64,000 nucleotides of DNA, taken from Gammaproteobacteria bacterium (GTDB lineage Bacteria; Pseudomonadota; Gammaproteobacteria; Steroidobacterales; Steroidobacteraceae). Positions 24,085 through 32,695 of this stretch are shown one piece after another (the first letter of the stretch is position 1; each line of letters starts with the position of its first letter). Location of the stretch: contig JANYHD010000039.1 of the NCBI GenBank assembly GCA_025359205.1, forward strand, positions 1-64,000, given 5' to 3'. The translations under genes were made by a program, and so were the position numbers. Under the pieces are notes generated by a model, which was given only the letters and a program-made list of their open reading frames with translations, had not been told where the DNA came from and did no database searches.

Positions 24085-24774
24085 ATGCGAGTGCTGCTAA
24101 TCGAAGACGACGCCATGCTCGGCAAAGCGGTGCAAACCGGCCTCCAGCAACAGGGCCACGCAGTCGACTGGGTGCGTGATGGGGTCACCGGCGAGGCAGC
24201 TGCCCTGGCCAATGACTACGCCGCGGTGCTGCTCGACCTGGGGCTCCCCCGCCAGGGCGGCATGCAGCTGCTCGAAAAGCTCCGCCGTGGCGGCTACCAG
24301 CAACCGGTCATCATCATCACCTCGCGCGACGACATTCCAGAGCGCGTGCTGGGGCTGGATGCCGGGGCGGACGATTTCCTGGTCAAGCCCTTCGACCTCG
24401 ATGAACTGGGAGCGCGGCTCCGGGCCGCCGCGCGCCGCGCGCGTGGGCGCGCGGCCGCTATCGTCGAGCACGGCACGCTGCGGGTCGACCCCGCCTCGCA
24501 CAGCGTACGGCGCGGTAACAGCACCATCGCCCTGACTGCCCGCGAGTTCGCCCTGCTGCTGCAGCTGCTCGAACACCGCGGCCGGGTGCAAAGTCGCACG
24601 CAACTCCAGGACGCGCTCTATAGTTGGAGCAATGACATCGAGAGCAACGCCGTCGAAGTGCACGTCCATCACCTGCGTCGCAAGCTCGGCCGCGAGCTCA
24701 TCCGCACGGTGCACGGCCACGGCTACATGATCGATGTTCCGGAGAGTCGCCAAGCCGCCAGCGCCGCCAGCTGA
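24085..24774 (+). CDS. OmpR/QseB-type response regulator
   Basis: A 229-residue transcription factor. The receiver domain has the acidic pair Asp8/Asp9, the phosphorylation site Asp51 (VLLDLGLP), the switch region around IITSRDD and Lys101 (VKPFD). The C-terminal winged helix carries TAREFALLLQLLEHRGRV and NAVEVHVHHLRRKLG, typical of the OmpR family and closest in style to QseB/PmrA. An AGGAGG-like ribosome site precedes the ATG. The kinase gene begins inside its last 41 bases. Confidence 0.95.
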   Translation: MRVLLIEDDAMLGKAVQTGLQQQGHAVDWVRDGVTGEAAALANDYAAVLLDLGLPRQGGMQLLEKLRRGGYQQPVIIITSRDDIPERVLGLDAGADDFLVKPFDLDELGARLRAAARRARGRAAAIVEHGTLRVDPASHSVRRGNSTIALTAREFALLLQLLEHRGRVQSRTQLQDALYSWSNDIESNAVEVHVHHLRRKLGRELIRTVHGHGYMIDVPESRQAASAAS

Positions 24775-26044
24775 ACTCCCGCTCGGTGGCGCGGCGCGCG
24801 GCCGCCTGCTGGCCTTCACGATTGCCGCCACCTGCTGCCTGATGAGCGTGGGCGCGGGGCTGATATTCCTTGAAGCGCGCGCCAGCAGCCAGCGGCTCTA
24901 TGACGACTCGCTGCGTGAGACCGGCGTGCTGCTGCTGCAGCTGGCGCAGCATGAGATGAACGAGCACGGCCGCACGCTCGGCGTCGCACTGATCGAGGCC
25001 GAGACCGACCACGATCCCTACTCGTTCCGCTTCCAGGTCTGGACCGACGACATGCGCGCGGCCTATCGCACCGCCGACGCGCCGGCGACGCCGTTCGTGC
25101 CGCTCGATGCCAGCGGCTTCGGCTGGACGCGCATCGACGGCGCGCCCTGGCGGAGCTTCGCGCTTTGGAATCGCCAGCACACCATGCAGCTGCAGATCGT
25201 CGAGTCGCAGAAGTACCGGCAGGTGCTGCCGCGCGCCATCTTCTGGCGGCTGGCGATAGCGCTGGCGTTGCTGGTGCCGCTGAGCATTGCGCTGCTGTGG
25301 TGGATCATCGCGCGGAGCCTGGGCAACCTGCGCGCGCTCGCGCGCATGCGCGAGACGCTGGCCTTCGAGCGGCGCTTCACCTCCGACGCGGCGCACGAGT
25401 TGCGCACGCCGCTGGCGGCCATCCGCGCGAATACCCAGGTCATGCAGGGTGCGCGCACGCCGGAGGAATTCACCACCGCCTCGGTAAACCTGCTGGCGAG
25501 CGTGGATCGCAGCGGCCGGCTGATCGAACAATTGCTGGCACTGGCGCGGGTCGATGCGAGCGCCAGCCTGCCGCAGCGCTTCGAGGTGGTCGACCTCGCG
25601 CCGCTCGTGCACGCGCAGATCGCCGAGCACGAACGCTTCGCCTTGCGCCGCCAGGTGGAGATCGGGGCGAGCACCGAGCCGGCACCGGTGTGTGGTGACC
25701 GCGAGCTGCTCGGCGTGCTGCTGCGTAACCTGGTTGACAACGCCATACGCTATTCGCGCCCGGATACCCGCGTGGTGATTTCCTGCGATACTCTGGCCGA
25801 CGGTGTCGAACTGGCAATCAACGATGAAGGCGTGGGCATTGTGCCGGATGAGCGCGCGCGCATATTCGAGCGCTTTTACCGCGCCAGCGCCACGCACGAC
25901 TACGGCAGCGGGCTGGGCCTGTCGATCGTGAAGCGGATCGCCGACCTGCACGGCGCGCGCATCACGGTCAGCACCGGCGCCGCCCAGCGCGGCAGCTGCT
26001 TCACACTGTGGTTTCCCAGGCCCGCCAACGAAAGGCCGGCGTGA
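24734..26044 (+). CDS. Sensor histidine kinase (QseC-like)
   Basis: A 436-residue inner-membrane kinase. Membrane segments lie near residues 25-47 and 170-193, enclosing a periplasmic sensor of about 120 residues. The phospho-accepting His221 is in SDAAHELRTPLAAIR. The ATPase domain has the N box LLRNLVDNAIRYS, G1 DEGVGIV and G2 GSGLGLSIV. It overlaps the regulator gene upstream and its TGA overlaps the ATG of the LysR-type gene downstream, so three or four genes are translationally coupled. The signal is unknown. Confidence 0.95.
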   Translation: MFRRVAKPPAPPAELPLGGAARGRLLAFTIAATCCLMSVGAGLIFLEARASSQRLYDDSLRETGVLLLQLAQHEMNEHGRTLGVALIEAETDHDPYSFRFQVWTDDMRAAYRTADAPATPFVPLDASGFGWTRIDGAPWRSFALWNRQHTMQLQIVESQKYRQVLPRAIFWRLAIALALLVPLSIALLWWIIARSLGNLRALARMRETLAFERRFTSDAAHELRTPLAAIRANTQVMQGARTPEEFTTASVNLLASVDRSGRLIEQLLALARVDASASLPQRFEVVDLAPLVHAQIAEHERFALRRQVEIGASTEPAPVCGDRELLGVLLRNLVDNAIRYSRPDTRVVISCDTLADGVELAINDEGVGIVPDERARIFERFYRASATHDYGSGLGLSIVKRIADLHGARITVSTGAAQRGSCFTLWFPRPANERPA

Positions 26045-27081
26045 TGGCAAGACGACGCATTCAGGAAAAGACCAGCGCCTTGGCATTCGACCGGTTGCCG
26101 CTCAACGCGCTGCGCGTGTTCGAAGCGGTCGCCACGCAGATGAGTTTCGCCGACGCCGCAGAGACCCTGCACGTCACCCCGGCTGCGGTGAGCATGCAGG
26201 TCAGGACACTCGAGGATTACCTGCAGGTGCCGCTATTCCGGCGCGCGGGCCGCAGCATCGAGCTGACGCCCGAGGGCATGCTGCTGCTGCCGGGCGTGCG
26301 CCGCGGACTGGGCGACCTGCAGACCGCGCTGCACCAGCTGCGCCAGAGCCGCACAGCCGGCACGCTCAACATATCGACGCTCGCCTCGTTCCTGCAGAAG
26401 TGGCTGCTGCCGCGGCTGCCGCAGCTGCACGACCAGCAGGGCGACTTGCAGTTGCGCATCCACACTTCGCGCGCAGCGGTGGATTTCAGCCAGACCGATT
26501 TCCATGGCGCGCTCCGCATGACCACTGGGCCGGAGCCTGGGCTGCACTGCGAGAAGCTGCTCGACGAGTGGTTCGTGCTGGTCTGCAGTCCCGAGCTGTA
26601 CCAGCGCTTTGGCCCCGTGCGCGAGACAGCCGACCTTAAGCGCTACCCGCTGCTGCGCTCCTCGGACGAGCCCTGGCAGCTGTGGAACCGGCCCGACGCC
26701 GATCGCGACTGGATGGAGCACGGCACGGCCTACGACGATTCGGTCGCCGTGCTGACCGCGGCCGAGCAGGGCCAGGGGCTGGGCCTGACGCGCTGGTGCC
26801 TCGCGGCCGGCGACATCAAGCTCGGCCGGCTGGCGCTCGCGAGCACCACGGCCCTGCCCTGTCCCCGCGCCTACTACTTCGTCTGTCCGGAAGCCTACCT
26901 CGCGATGCCGAAGCTCCAGGTGCTGCTGAAATGGCTGCGTAGCAAGGCGCGGGAGTTTGCCAACCCGCCCGGCGCGCCTACCGCGCCCGCGGCGGGCAGC
27001 GGCCGGACGGTGGGCGGCACCCGGCCGACGGCCGCGAGCCGGCCGACCGGCGGCGGCGGCGGCGCCAAGCGCAAGGCCTGA
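26044..27081 (+). CDS. LysR-type regulator (GcvA-like) with low-complexity tail
   Basis: A 345-residue regulator. The N-terminal helix-turn-helix (LPLNALRVFEAVATQMSFAD, then TPAAVSMQVRTLEDYL) is of the GcvA subgroup, and a LysR substrate-binding domain follows to about residue 300. The last 35-40 residues are a Gly/Pro/Thr/Arg-rich, basic tail not found in typical members. The ATG at 26044 overlaps the kinase stop (TGATG), and the gene's own stop overlaps trmB in the same way. A LysR gene coupled to both a two-component pair and a tRNA methylase is unusual. Confidence 0.9.
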   Translation: MARRRIQEKTSALAFDRLPLNALRVFEAVATQMSFADAAETLHVTPAAVSMQVRTLEDYLQVPLFRRAGRSIELTPEGMLLLPGVRRGLGDLQTALHQLRQSRTAGTLNISTLASFLQKWLLPRLPQLHDQQGDLQLRIHTSRAAVDFSQTDFHGALRMTTGPEPGLHCEKLLDEWFVLVCSPELYQRFGPVRETADLKRYPLLRSSDEPWQLWNRPDADRDWMEHGTAYDDSVAVLTAAEQGQGLGLTRWCLAAGDIKLGRLALASTTALPCPRAYYFVCPEAYLAMPKLQVLLKWLRSKAREFANPPGAPTAPAAGSGRTVGGTRPTAASRPTGGGGGAKRKA

Positions 27082-27752
27082 TGAACCTGCGCGCGGTGCG
27101 TTCCTTCGTCCGGCGCGCTGGACGCATGACGGACGCGCAGCAGCGTGCGCTGCTGGAACTGTGGCCGCGGTACGGGGTGCGCGCCGGCGACAATCCGTTG
27201 GAACTCGCAACCCTGTTCGGGCGCAGCGCCCCGTGCACGCTGGAAATCGGCTTCGGCAACGGTGATCACCTGGCCACGCGCGCGGCCGCGGAGCCGCAGC
27301 GAAATTTCCTGGGCGTCGAGGTGCACCGGCCCGGCATCGGCCACTTGCTGCGCGCCGCCTCTGTCGCGGGCCTTGCCAACCTGCGCGTCATCGAGCAGGA
27401 CGCGGTCGAAGTGCTGCGCTTGAGGATCGCGCCGGAGGCGCTTGATGAAGCACAGATCCTGTTTCCCGATCCCTGGCCCAAGAAACGCCATCACAAGCGG
27501 CGCCTGATCCAGCCGGACTTCGCCATTTTGGTCGCGAGCCGGCTGCGCCGTGGCGGGCGGCTGCACCTGGCGACCGACTGGGAACCGTATGCGCAGCACA
27601 TGCGACTCGTGCTTGATGCCTGCGCGTCACTGGCGCCGCTGGCGCTGCAGGCTGGCGACGGCCAGGCAGTGCGTGCGGCGACCCGCTTCGAGCAGCGCGG
27701 GTTGCGGCTGGGACACGCCGTGTGTGACCTGGTCTACGAGCACGCTGGCTGA
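27081..27752 (+). CDS. trmB: tRNA (guanine-N7-)-methyltransferase TrmB
   Basis: Methylates G46 in the variable loop of many tRNAs using S-adenosylmethionine. The 223-residue protein has the SAM-binding LEIGFGNGDHLA, the adenine-ring region VIEQDAVEVL, and the diagnostic FPDPWPKKRHHKRRL followed by GGRLHLATDWEPYA. The ATG overlaps the LysR stop codon (TGATG), so it is probably translated by re-initiation; no separate promoter is obvious. Confidence 0.96.
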   Translation: MNLRAVRSFVRRAGRMTDAQQRALLELWPRYGVRAGDNPLELATLFGRSAPCTLEIGFGNGDHLATRAAAEPQRNFLGVEVHRPGIGHLLRAASVAGLANLRVIEQDAVEVLRLRIAPEALDEAQILFPDPWPKKRHHKRRLIQPDFAILVASRLRRGGRLHLATDWEPYAQHMRLVLDACASLAPLALQAGDGQAVRAATRFEQRGLRLGHAVCDLVYEHAG

Positions 27753-27834
27753 TGCGGCGCATCACGCAAAATCATTTGCGATAGCGCTTGATCCGCACCG
27801 GAGCCGGGAGCAACATCATTGCGGAGGCTACGCC

Positions 27835-28149
27835 ATGAACATGCAGCGACCCGGCATCGGCGAGTGGTACCGCCTGAGCAGCGGCGAGTTGCTCGAGGTC
27901 GTGGCCTTTGACGCCGCCGATGGCACGATCGAGGTGCAATACTTCGACGGCACGGTCGAGGAATTTGATTTCGACGACTGGCGTTCACAGCGCGCGAGCG
28001 GCGCGATCGAAGAAGCCGAGGCGCCCGAAGACTGGAGTGGCTCGGTCGACGTCGAACCGGAAGACGGCCGCGCCGATCGCGATCCGAACGACGAAGAAGA
28101 CCGGCAGCTGCGCGCCGACCGGCTGGAGGGCCTCGATTTGTTCGAATGA
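27835..28149 (+). CDS. Small acidic protein, DUF6763-like
   Basis: A 104-residue protein. The first half is beta-rich (IGEWYRLSSGELLEVVAFD, then TIEVQYFDGTVEEFDFDDW), and the second half is very acidic with EDWSGSVDVE and a run of Asp/Glu. I recall this pattern as a gammaproteobacterial family of unknown function, numbered DUF6763 to the best of my memory. GCGGAGG about ten bases before the ATG at 27835 fixes the start. It may follow trmB in transcription and is convergent with the Rieske gene. Confidence 0.72.
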   Translation: MNMQRPGIGEWYRLSSGELLEVVAFDAADGTIEVQYFDGTVEEFDFDDWRSQRASGAIEEAEAPEDWSGSVDVEPEDGRADRDPNDEEDRQLRADRLEGLDLFE

Positions 28150-28185
28150 GCGTCGCCGCAGCGATGCCCCAGGTGGGCACAGCCC

Positions 28186-28566
28186 CTAGGCGAATCGCGC
28201 CACCAGCGCAGCCACGTCGACGGCCTCGTCCAGCAGTACCAAACCCGCCACGACCTGCACGGCAACGCGCTCGAGCGAGGCCCCGAAACAGGGCCCCGAC
28301 ACGCAAAAGCCCGTGCGCTTCTCGAACAGCGCCCCGTGTGCCGTGCACAGGATCAGGCTGCCGTCGTGCGTCAGGAACCTGTCCGGCAACATGTTCAACG
28401 GCAGCGCCTGGTGCGCGCAGCGATTCAGGTAGGCATGCACCTCAGCTCCCGCCTTGAGGGCGAAGCCGAGCGCCGGCCACTCGCCACCGCCGAGTCGGAA
28501 TTCGCGGCAACCCGTGGCGTCCAGCTCGCTCAAGCGGCACAACACGCGCTCGAGATCGATCTCCAT
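28186..28566 (-). CDS. Rieske [2Fe-2S] protein
   Basis: A 126-residue single-domain Rieske ferredoxin. The cluster ligands are visible as Cys-Ala-His (NRCAHQALPLN) and Cys-x-x-His (LCTAHGALFEKRTG), with the usual Gly/Pro loop after the second pair. There is no membrane anchor, so it is a soluble electron carrier or a stand-alone redox protein. The ATG at 28566 is chosen over 28617, which would overlap ampG. It follows ampG by 16 bases, probably in the same operon. Confidence 0.88.
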   Translation of the reverse strand: MEIDLERVLCRLSELDATGCREFRLGGGEWPALGFALKAGAEVHAYLNRCAHQALPLNMLPDRFLTHDGSLILCTAHGALFEKRTGFCVSGPCFGASLERVAVQVVAGLVLLDEAVDVAALVARFA

Positions 28567-28582
28567 CGGGGCCGGCCGCGCT

Positions 28583-29944
28583 TCAGGCGCGCGCGCGCGC
28601 CGCGGTGAACAGGCCACGCCGGTGCAGCAGCAACAGCAGCAGCAGCGCCGGCACGCTCAACGATGCGGTGTAAATGAAAAACCACGAATATCCCACCGCG
28701 TTCACCACAAAACCCGACAGGCCTTCGAGAATCTTGCCAGGCAGCGCATACAGTGATGAGAACAGTGCGTATTGCGTGGCGGTGTAGCGCACGCTCGTGA
28801 GGCTGGAAAGGAACGCGATCAGCGCCGTACCGTGCATCGCTTGCGCGAGATTGTCGAAGGCGTTTACCAGTCCAAGCTCGAGCAGCGTCGGCGCCGCTGC
28901 ACGCGCCAGCAGCGAGAAGCCGACATTCGAGAGCATGATCATGACGCTGCCGATCACCAGCGAGCGCAGCAACCCGAGGCGCGCGATCACAAAGCCCGCG
29001 ATGACCACGCCGACCAGCGACATGGCCAGGCCATAGAGCTTGACCACCGCGGCAATCTGCGTGAGCGTAAAGCCGCGATCGATGTAGAAGGGGTTAGCCA
29101 TCGAGCCCATCGTGAATTCGGTCAGCCGATAGCTGCCCATGAACAACAGCGTGATGACCGCCAGCAGTGGGCCGTAGCGGCTGAAGAAATCAATCAGCGG
29201 GCAGACCACAGCGCCGACGAACCAGACTCCGGCGTGCTGCAGCGACTCCGGCCAGTGCGCGCGCAGCGCCAGCCAGTCGGCCACGCGCTGCTCGCGCGTA
29301 TCCACAGTGGCGCGCGGCGCTGCCGTTGGCTCGGCAGCGAGCAGCGTGGTCAGCACGCCGATCGACACCAGCGCCGCCATGGTGGTGTAGGTCGCGCGCC
29401 AACCGAAATGGTCGGCAACGACGAAGGCACCGGCGCTCGCCGTAATGAGCGCCCCGCGGTAGCCGAGCTGGTACGCCGCCGCCATCGCGCCCTGCTGCGT
29501 TACGGCCGCCGATTCGATGCGCCAGGCGTCAATGGCGATGTCCTGCGTTGCCGCACAAAATGCCAGGAACAGGGCCCACAGGGCCATGCGCATCACGCTG
29601 ACCATCGGATCGCAGAGCGAGAGATTAACGAGGCAGGTGGCGATGCCAAATTGCGCCAGCAACATCCAGCTGCGTCGCCGCCCCAGCACGCGCGTCAGGA
29701 GCGGCAGATGCACGCGATCGACGATCGGCGCCCACAGGAATTTCAACGAGTACATCGTCCCGACCCAGGCCAGCATGCCAATAGTCGAACGCTCCACGTG
29801 CGCCTGCCGCAGCCAGGCTGATAGCGTCTGAAATACGAGATAAAAGGGCAGCCCGGCCGAGAAGCCCAGCAACAGCATGCTCAGCATGCGCGGCTGCAGA
29901 TAGACACGCAGCGCCGCAAGCCAGTCGCCCGCCCCCGCGCCCAC
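28583..29944 (-). CDS. ampG: AmpG-like muropeptide permease (MFS)
   Basis: An inner-membrane transporter of about 453 residues with roughly 12 hydrophobic segments, importing anhydro-muropeptides from cell-wall turnover. AmpG hallmarks include the first helix MLLLGFSAGLPFYLVFQTLSAW, IGMLAWVGTMYSLKFLWAPI and the loop AFCAATQDIAIDAWRIE. The start is uncertain: a GTG at 29944 best matches family starts, while a TTG at 30004 overlapping the xthA stop (TTGA) would add 20 residues. The longer open frame into xthA is not credible. Order is xthA-ampG-Rieske. Confidence 0.9.
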   Translation of the reverse strand: MGAGAGDWLAALRVYLQPRMLSMLLLGFSAGLPFYLVFQTLSAWLRQAHVERSTIGMLAWVGTMYSLKFLWAPIVDRVHLPLLTRVLGRRRSWMLLAQFGIATCLVNLSLCDPMVSVMRMALWALFLAFCAATQDIAIDAWRIESAAVTQQGAMAAAYQLGYRGALITASAGAFVVADHFGWRATYTTMAALVSIGVLTTLLAAEPTAAPRATVDTREQRVADWLALRAHWPESLQHAGVWFVGAVVCPLIDFFSRYGPLLAVITLLFMGSYRLTEFTMGSMANPFYIDRGFTLTQIAAVVKLYGLAMSLVGVVIAGFVIARLGLLRSLVIGSVMIMLSNVGFSLLARAAAPTLLELGLVNAFDNLAQAMHGTALIAFLSSLTSVRYTATQYALFSSLYALPGKILEGLSGFVVNAVGYSWFFIYTASLSVPALLLLLLLHRRGLFTAARARA

Positions 29945-30000
29945 GCCGGCGGCGGCGACGTTGGGGCCCGGCCTGGGGACGCGGCCGGCGGGGCCCGTAC

Positions 30001-30768
30001 TCAAAGTTCGTAGTCCATGATCAGCGGCGCGTGATCGGAGAACCGCGCCGCCTTGTAGATTTGCGCCGCGCGCGGCGCGCCCGCGAGCGCGGGACTCGCG
30101 ACCTGGTAATCGATGCGCCAGCCGACGTTCCTGGCCCAGGCCTGGCCGCGGTTCGACCACCAGGTGTACTGGTCTGGCCCGTCATTCACGTGACGGAAGG
30201 CGTCGATGAAGCCGACTTCATCGAACAGCTCGTCGAGCCAGGCGCGTTCGTGTGGCAGGAAGCCGGAGTTTTTCTGGTTCGGCTTCCAGTTCCGAAGATC
30301 GATCTCCCGGTGCGCGATGTTCCAGTCGCCGCACAGGATGTACGGCCGCCGCCGGCGCCTGAGTGCGCGCAGGTGCGGCATGAATTTCTTGAGGAACCTG
30401 TCTTTCGACGCCTGTCGTTCCGGCCCGGACGAACCTGATGGCAGGTAGAGCGAGACCACGGCTACTGCGGGGAACTGCGCCTCCAGGTAGCGCCCTTCAT
30501 TGTCAAACTCGCTCACGCCGAAGCCACGCACCAGCCGCTGCGGCTCCTGCCGCGAATACAGCGCCACCCCCGCATAGCCGGGCCGTTCTGCCGGATAGTA
30601 GGCCGCGTGGTAGCCCGGCAGCGAGATGTCGTGGCCCGCGAACTGATCCTCGCGCGCGCGCACTTCCTGCAGGCAGATCACGTCGGCGTGCTGCTGCGCC
30701 AGCCACGGGAACAGTCCCTTGCTGGCGGCCGACCGGAGGCCGTTGACGTTGAGCGTGATCACCCGCAT
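30001..30768 (-). CDS. xthA: Exodeoxyribonuclease III
   Basis: Base-excision repair enzyme: AP endonuclease and 3'-5' exonuclease. The 255-residue protein begins [19 protein letters not shown], has the metal-binding Glu in VICLQEVRA, the catalytic Asp/Asn pair in [15 protein letters not shown], and the terminal Asp-His pair in [17 protein letters not shown]. It is divergent from pyrE with only 23 bases between starts and is followed tightly by ampG. Confidence 0.96.
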   Translation of the reverse strand: MRVITLNVNGLRSAASKGLFPWLAQQHADVICLQEVRAREDQFAGHDISLPGYHAAYYPAERPGYAGVALYSRQEPQRLVRGFGVSEFDNEGRYLEAQFPAVAVVSLYLPSGSSGPERQASKDRFLKKFMPHLRALRRRRRPYILCGDWNIAHREIDLRNWKPNQKNSGFLPHERAWLDELFDEVGFIDAFRHVNDGPDQYTWWSNRGQAWARNVGWRIDYQVASPALAGAPRAAQIYKAARFSDHAPLIMDYEL

Positions 30769-30791
30769 GTGGACATGATAGCCTGCCGCGC

Positions 30792-31448
30792 ATGCACGAT
30801 TACCAGCAGGATTTCCTGGCGCTGGCCCTCGAGCACCAGGCCTTGCGCTTTGGCGAGTTCACGCTCAAGTCCGGACGCGTCAGCCCCTATTTCTTCAACG
30901 CCGGCTTGTTCAACGACGGCGCGGCGCTCGCGCGTCTCGGCCGCTGCTACGCCGCCGCCCTCGCCCGCTCGGGCCTGGGCTTCGATATGCTGTTTGGTCC
31001 TGCCTACAAGGGCATCCCGCTGGTGAGCGCCTGCGCGATCGCCTTTGCGGAACATGAAGGGCGCAGCCTGCCCTGGGCCTTCAACCGCAAGGAAGCGAAG
31101 GCACACGGCGAGGCGGGCACGATTGTCGGGAGTCCCCTCAAGGGGCGCGTGGTGATCGTCGATGACGTGATCACCGCGGGCACGGCGATCCGCGAATCGA
31201 TCGAGCTGATCAGGGCCGCCGGGGCCGAGCCGGTCGGAGTGGCCTTGGCGCTCGATCGCCAGGAGCGCGGCCAGGGCGAACGCTCGGCGGTCCAGGAGCT
31301 CGAATCGCAGTACGGGCTGCGCTGCGTGAGCATCCTTTCCCTGGGCGGACTGATCGAGGCGCTCGCGGGCCGCGGCGTGCGCGGCTTCGAGCCGGCGCAG
31401 CTGGCCTCGCTCCGCGCCTACCGGGCGCAGTACGGGATCGCGAATTGA
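30792..31448 (+). CDS. pyrE: Orotate phosphoribosyltransferase
   Basis: Forms orotidine monophosphate from orotate and PRPP in pyrimidine synthesis. The 218-residue protein has the family start [23 protein letters not shown], the [10 protein letters not shown] loop, the flexible-loop lysines in [11 protein letters not shown] and the PRPP-binding [14 protein letters not shown]. The xthA/pyrE divergent pair is common in gammaproteobacteria. Confidence 0.97.
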   Translation: MHDYQQDFLALALEHQALRFGEFTLKSGRVSPYFFNAGLFNDGAALARLGRCYAAALARSGLGFDMLFGPAYKGIPLVSACAIAFAEHEGRSLPWAFNRKEAKAHGEAGTIVGSPLKGRVVIVDDVITAGTAIRESIELIRAAGAEPVGVALALDRQERGQGERSAVQELESQYGLRCVSILSLGGLIEALAGRGVRGFEPAQLASLRAYRAQYGIAN

Positions 31449-31529
31449 GGAGTCCTGCACTTGCCCTGCGCCCGGCTTCGTGGACAATTGGGGGCCGGGC
31501 AGAACTTCGGCGCAATTAGGATTGGTGTA

Positions 31530-32174
31530 ATGCCTGACATAATCAGGGTTCTGGGCAGCGTCGCCGCCGCGACCGCCCTCATGCTGGCGGTACCAGCCAT
31601 GGCGGCCGACTCCTCCTCGCGCCCGAACTACAGCTGGGTCGACAAGAATGGCGAGCGCCATTACGGCGACGCCGTGCCGCCCGAATATGCGCAGCAGGAG
31701 CGGCGGGTGCTGAACAGCCAGGGCGTCGAAATCCAGCGCGTGGACGCGGAGAAGAACGCACAGCAGCTCGCTGAGGACCGCAAGAAAACGCAGGCCATTG
31801 AGGACCGCGCGCAGCACGATCGGTTCCTCCTGACCACCTACACCTCAACCAAGGACATCGAGCGGCTGCGCGACGAGCGGCTCGACCAGATCGACGGCCA
31901 GATCAAGGCGACCATCGCCTACATCGAATCAATCGAAGCGCGGCTCAAGACGCTGCAGCAGCGGGCGTTGAATTACAAACCCTACAACACCAAGCCCGAC
32001 GCGCGGCGCATGCCGGATGACCTGGCCGAACAGCTGGTGCGCGCCTCGAACGAAGTGCGTGCGCAACACCGCTCGATGGACCGGCGCAAGCAGGAGCAGA
32101 TCACCGTGCGCGCGCAGTTCGAAGCGGACATCGCGCGCTATCGCGAGCTGACTGCGAACCCCTCGCCGGGTTAG
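31530..32174 (+). CDS. Exported DUF4124-domain coiled-coil protein
   Basis: A 214-residue protein. A signal peptide ends near VPAMAA. The DUF4124 motif follows at once (YSWVDKNGERHYGDAVPP), and the remaining two thirds is a charged coiled coil (QHDRFLLTTYTSTKDIERL through DGQIKATIAYIESIEARLK). DUF4124 proteins are periplasmic and poorly understood. The ATG at 31530 starts the signal peptide; the open frame extends upstream. It is 81 bases after pyrE and may have its own promoter. Confidence 0.85.
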   Translation: MPDIIRVLGSVAAATALMLAVPAMAADSSSRPNYSWVDKNGERHYGDAVPPEYAQQERRVLNSQGVEIQRVDAEKNAQQLAEDRKKTQAIEDRAQHDRFLLTTYTSTKDIERLRDERLDQIDGQIKATIAYIESIEARLKTLQQRALNYKPYNTKPDARRMPDDLAEQLVRASNEVRAQHRSMDRRKQEQITVRAQFEADIARYRELTANPSPG

Positions 32175-32175
32175 G

Positions 32176-32204
32176 CCGGACCAGTCCGGACCAGTCCGGA
32201 CCAG
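32176..32204. repeat. Three tandem copies of a 10-bp repeat between convergent genes
   Basis: CCGGACCAGT is repeated head to tail almost three times. Each junction can pair as CCGGA with TCCGG across a four-base loop. It lies between the ends of the DUF4124 gene and dut, so it may act as a weak bidirectional terminator or be a slippage expansion. Confidence 0.5.
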
Positions 32205-32221
32205 GCTCGGCGCCGGCCGAG

Positions 32222-32692
32222 CTAGCCGCGGCCCGTGTGGCCGAAGCCCCCGCTGCCGCGATCGCTGGCGGCAAACTCCGACACAATATCCAATTCCACC
32301 TGCACCACCGGCACGATGACGAGTTGGGCGATGCGCTCGCCCGGTTGCACGGTGTAGGCATTGGCGCCGCGGTTCCAGCAGGAGACCATCAGCGGCCCCT
32401 GGTAGTCGGAGTCGATGAGGCCCACGAGGTTGCCCAGCACCACGCCATGTTTATGGCCCAGGCCCGAGCGCGGCAGGATCACCGCCGCGAGGCCCGGATC
32501 CGCGACGTGTATCGACAGCCCGGTTGAAATGAGCTCGGCACGCCCCGGTTCGAGCAGCAGGGGCGCGCCGATGCAGGCACGCAGGTCGAGTCCGGCCGAG
32601 CCTTCGGTCGCGTAGGCCGGGAGCGGAAACTCGTTGCCGATGCGCGCATCGAGTATCCGCACCTGCAGGGAGCGGCGCGTGGAATCAGCCAA
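32222..32692 (-). CDS. dut: dUTP diphosphatase
   Basis: Hydrolyses dUTP to dUMP and pyrophosphate, keeping uracil out of DNA. The 156-residue trimeric dUTPase shows all five motifs: [40 protein letters not shown] and the C-terminal [11 protein letters not shown] that closes the active site. It follows coaBC by three bases on the same strand; the coaBC-dut pair is common in proteobacteria. Confidence 0.97.
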   Translation of the reverse strand: MADSTRRSLQVRILDARIGNEFPLPAYATEGSAGLDLRACIGAPLLLEPGRAELISTGLSIHVADPGLAAVILPRSGLGHKHGVVLGNLVGLIDSDYQGPLMVSCWNRGANAYTVQPGERIAQLVIVPVVQVELDIVSEFAASDRGSGGFGHTGRG

Positions 32693-32695
32693 GAT

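Noticed and set aside
29945-30160. N-terminal extension of ampG into xthA
   Set aside because: The extra residues are Arg/Gly/Pro-rich and overlap the conserved end of exonuclease III; AmpG homologs start near 29944.
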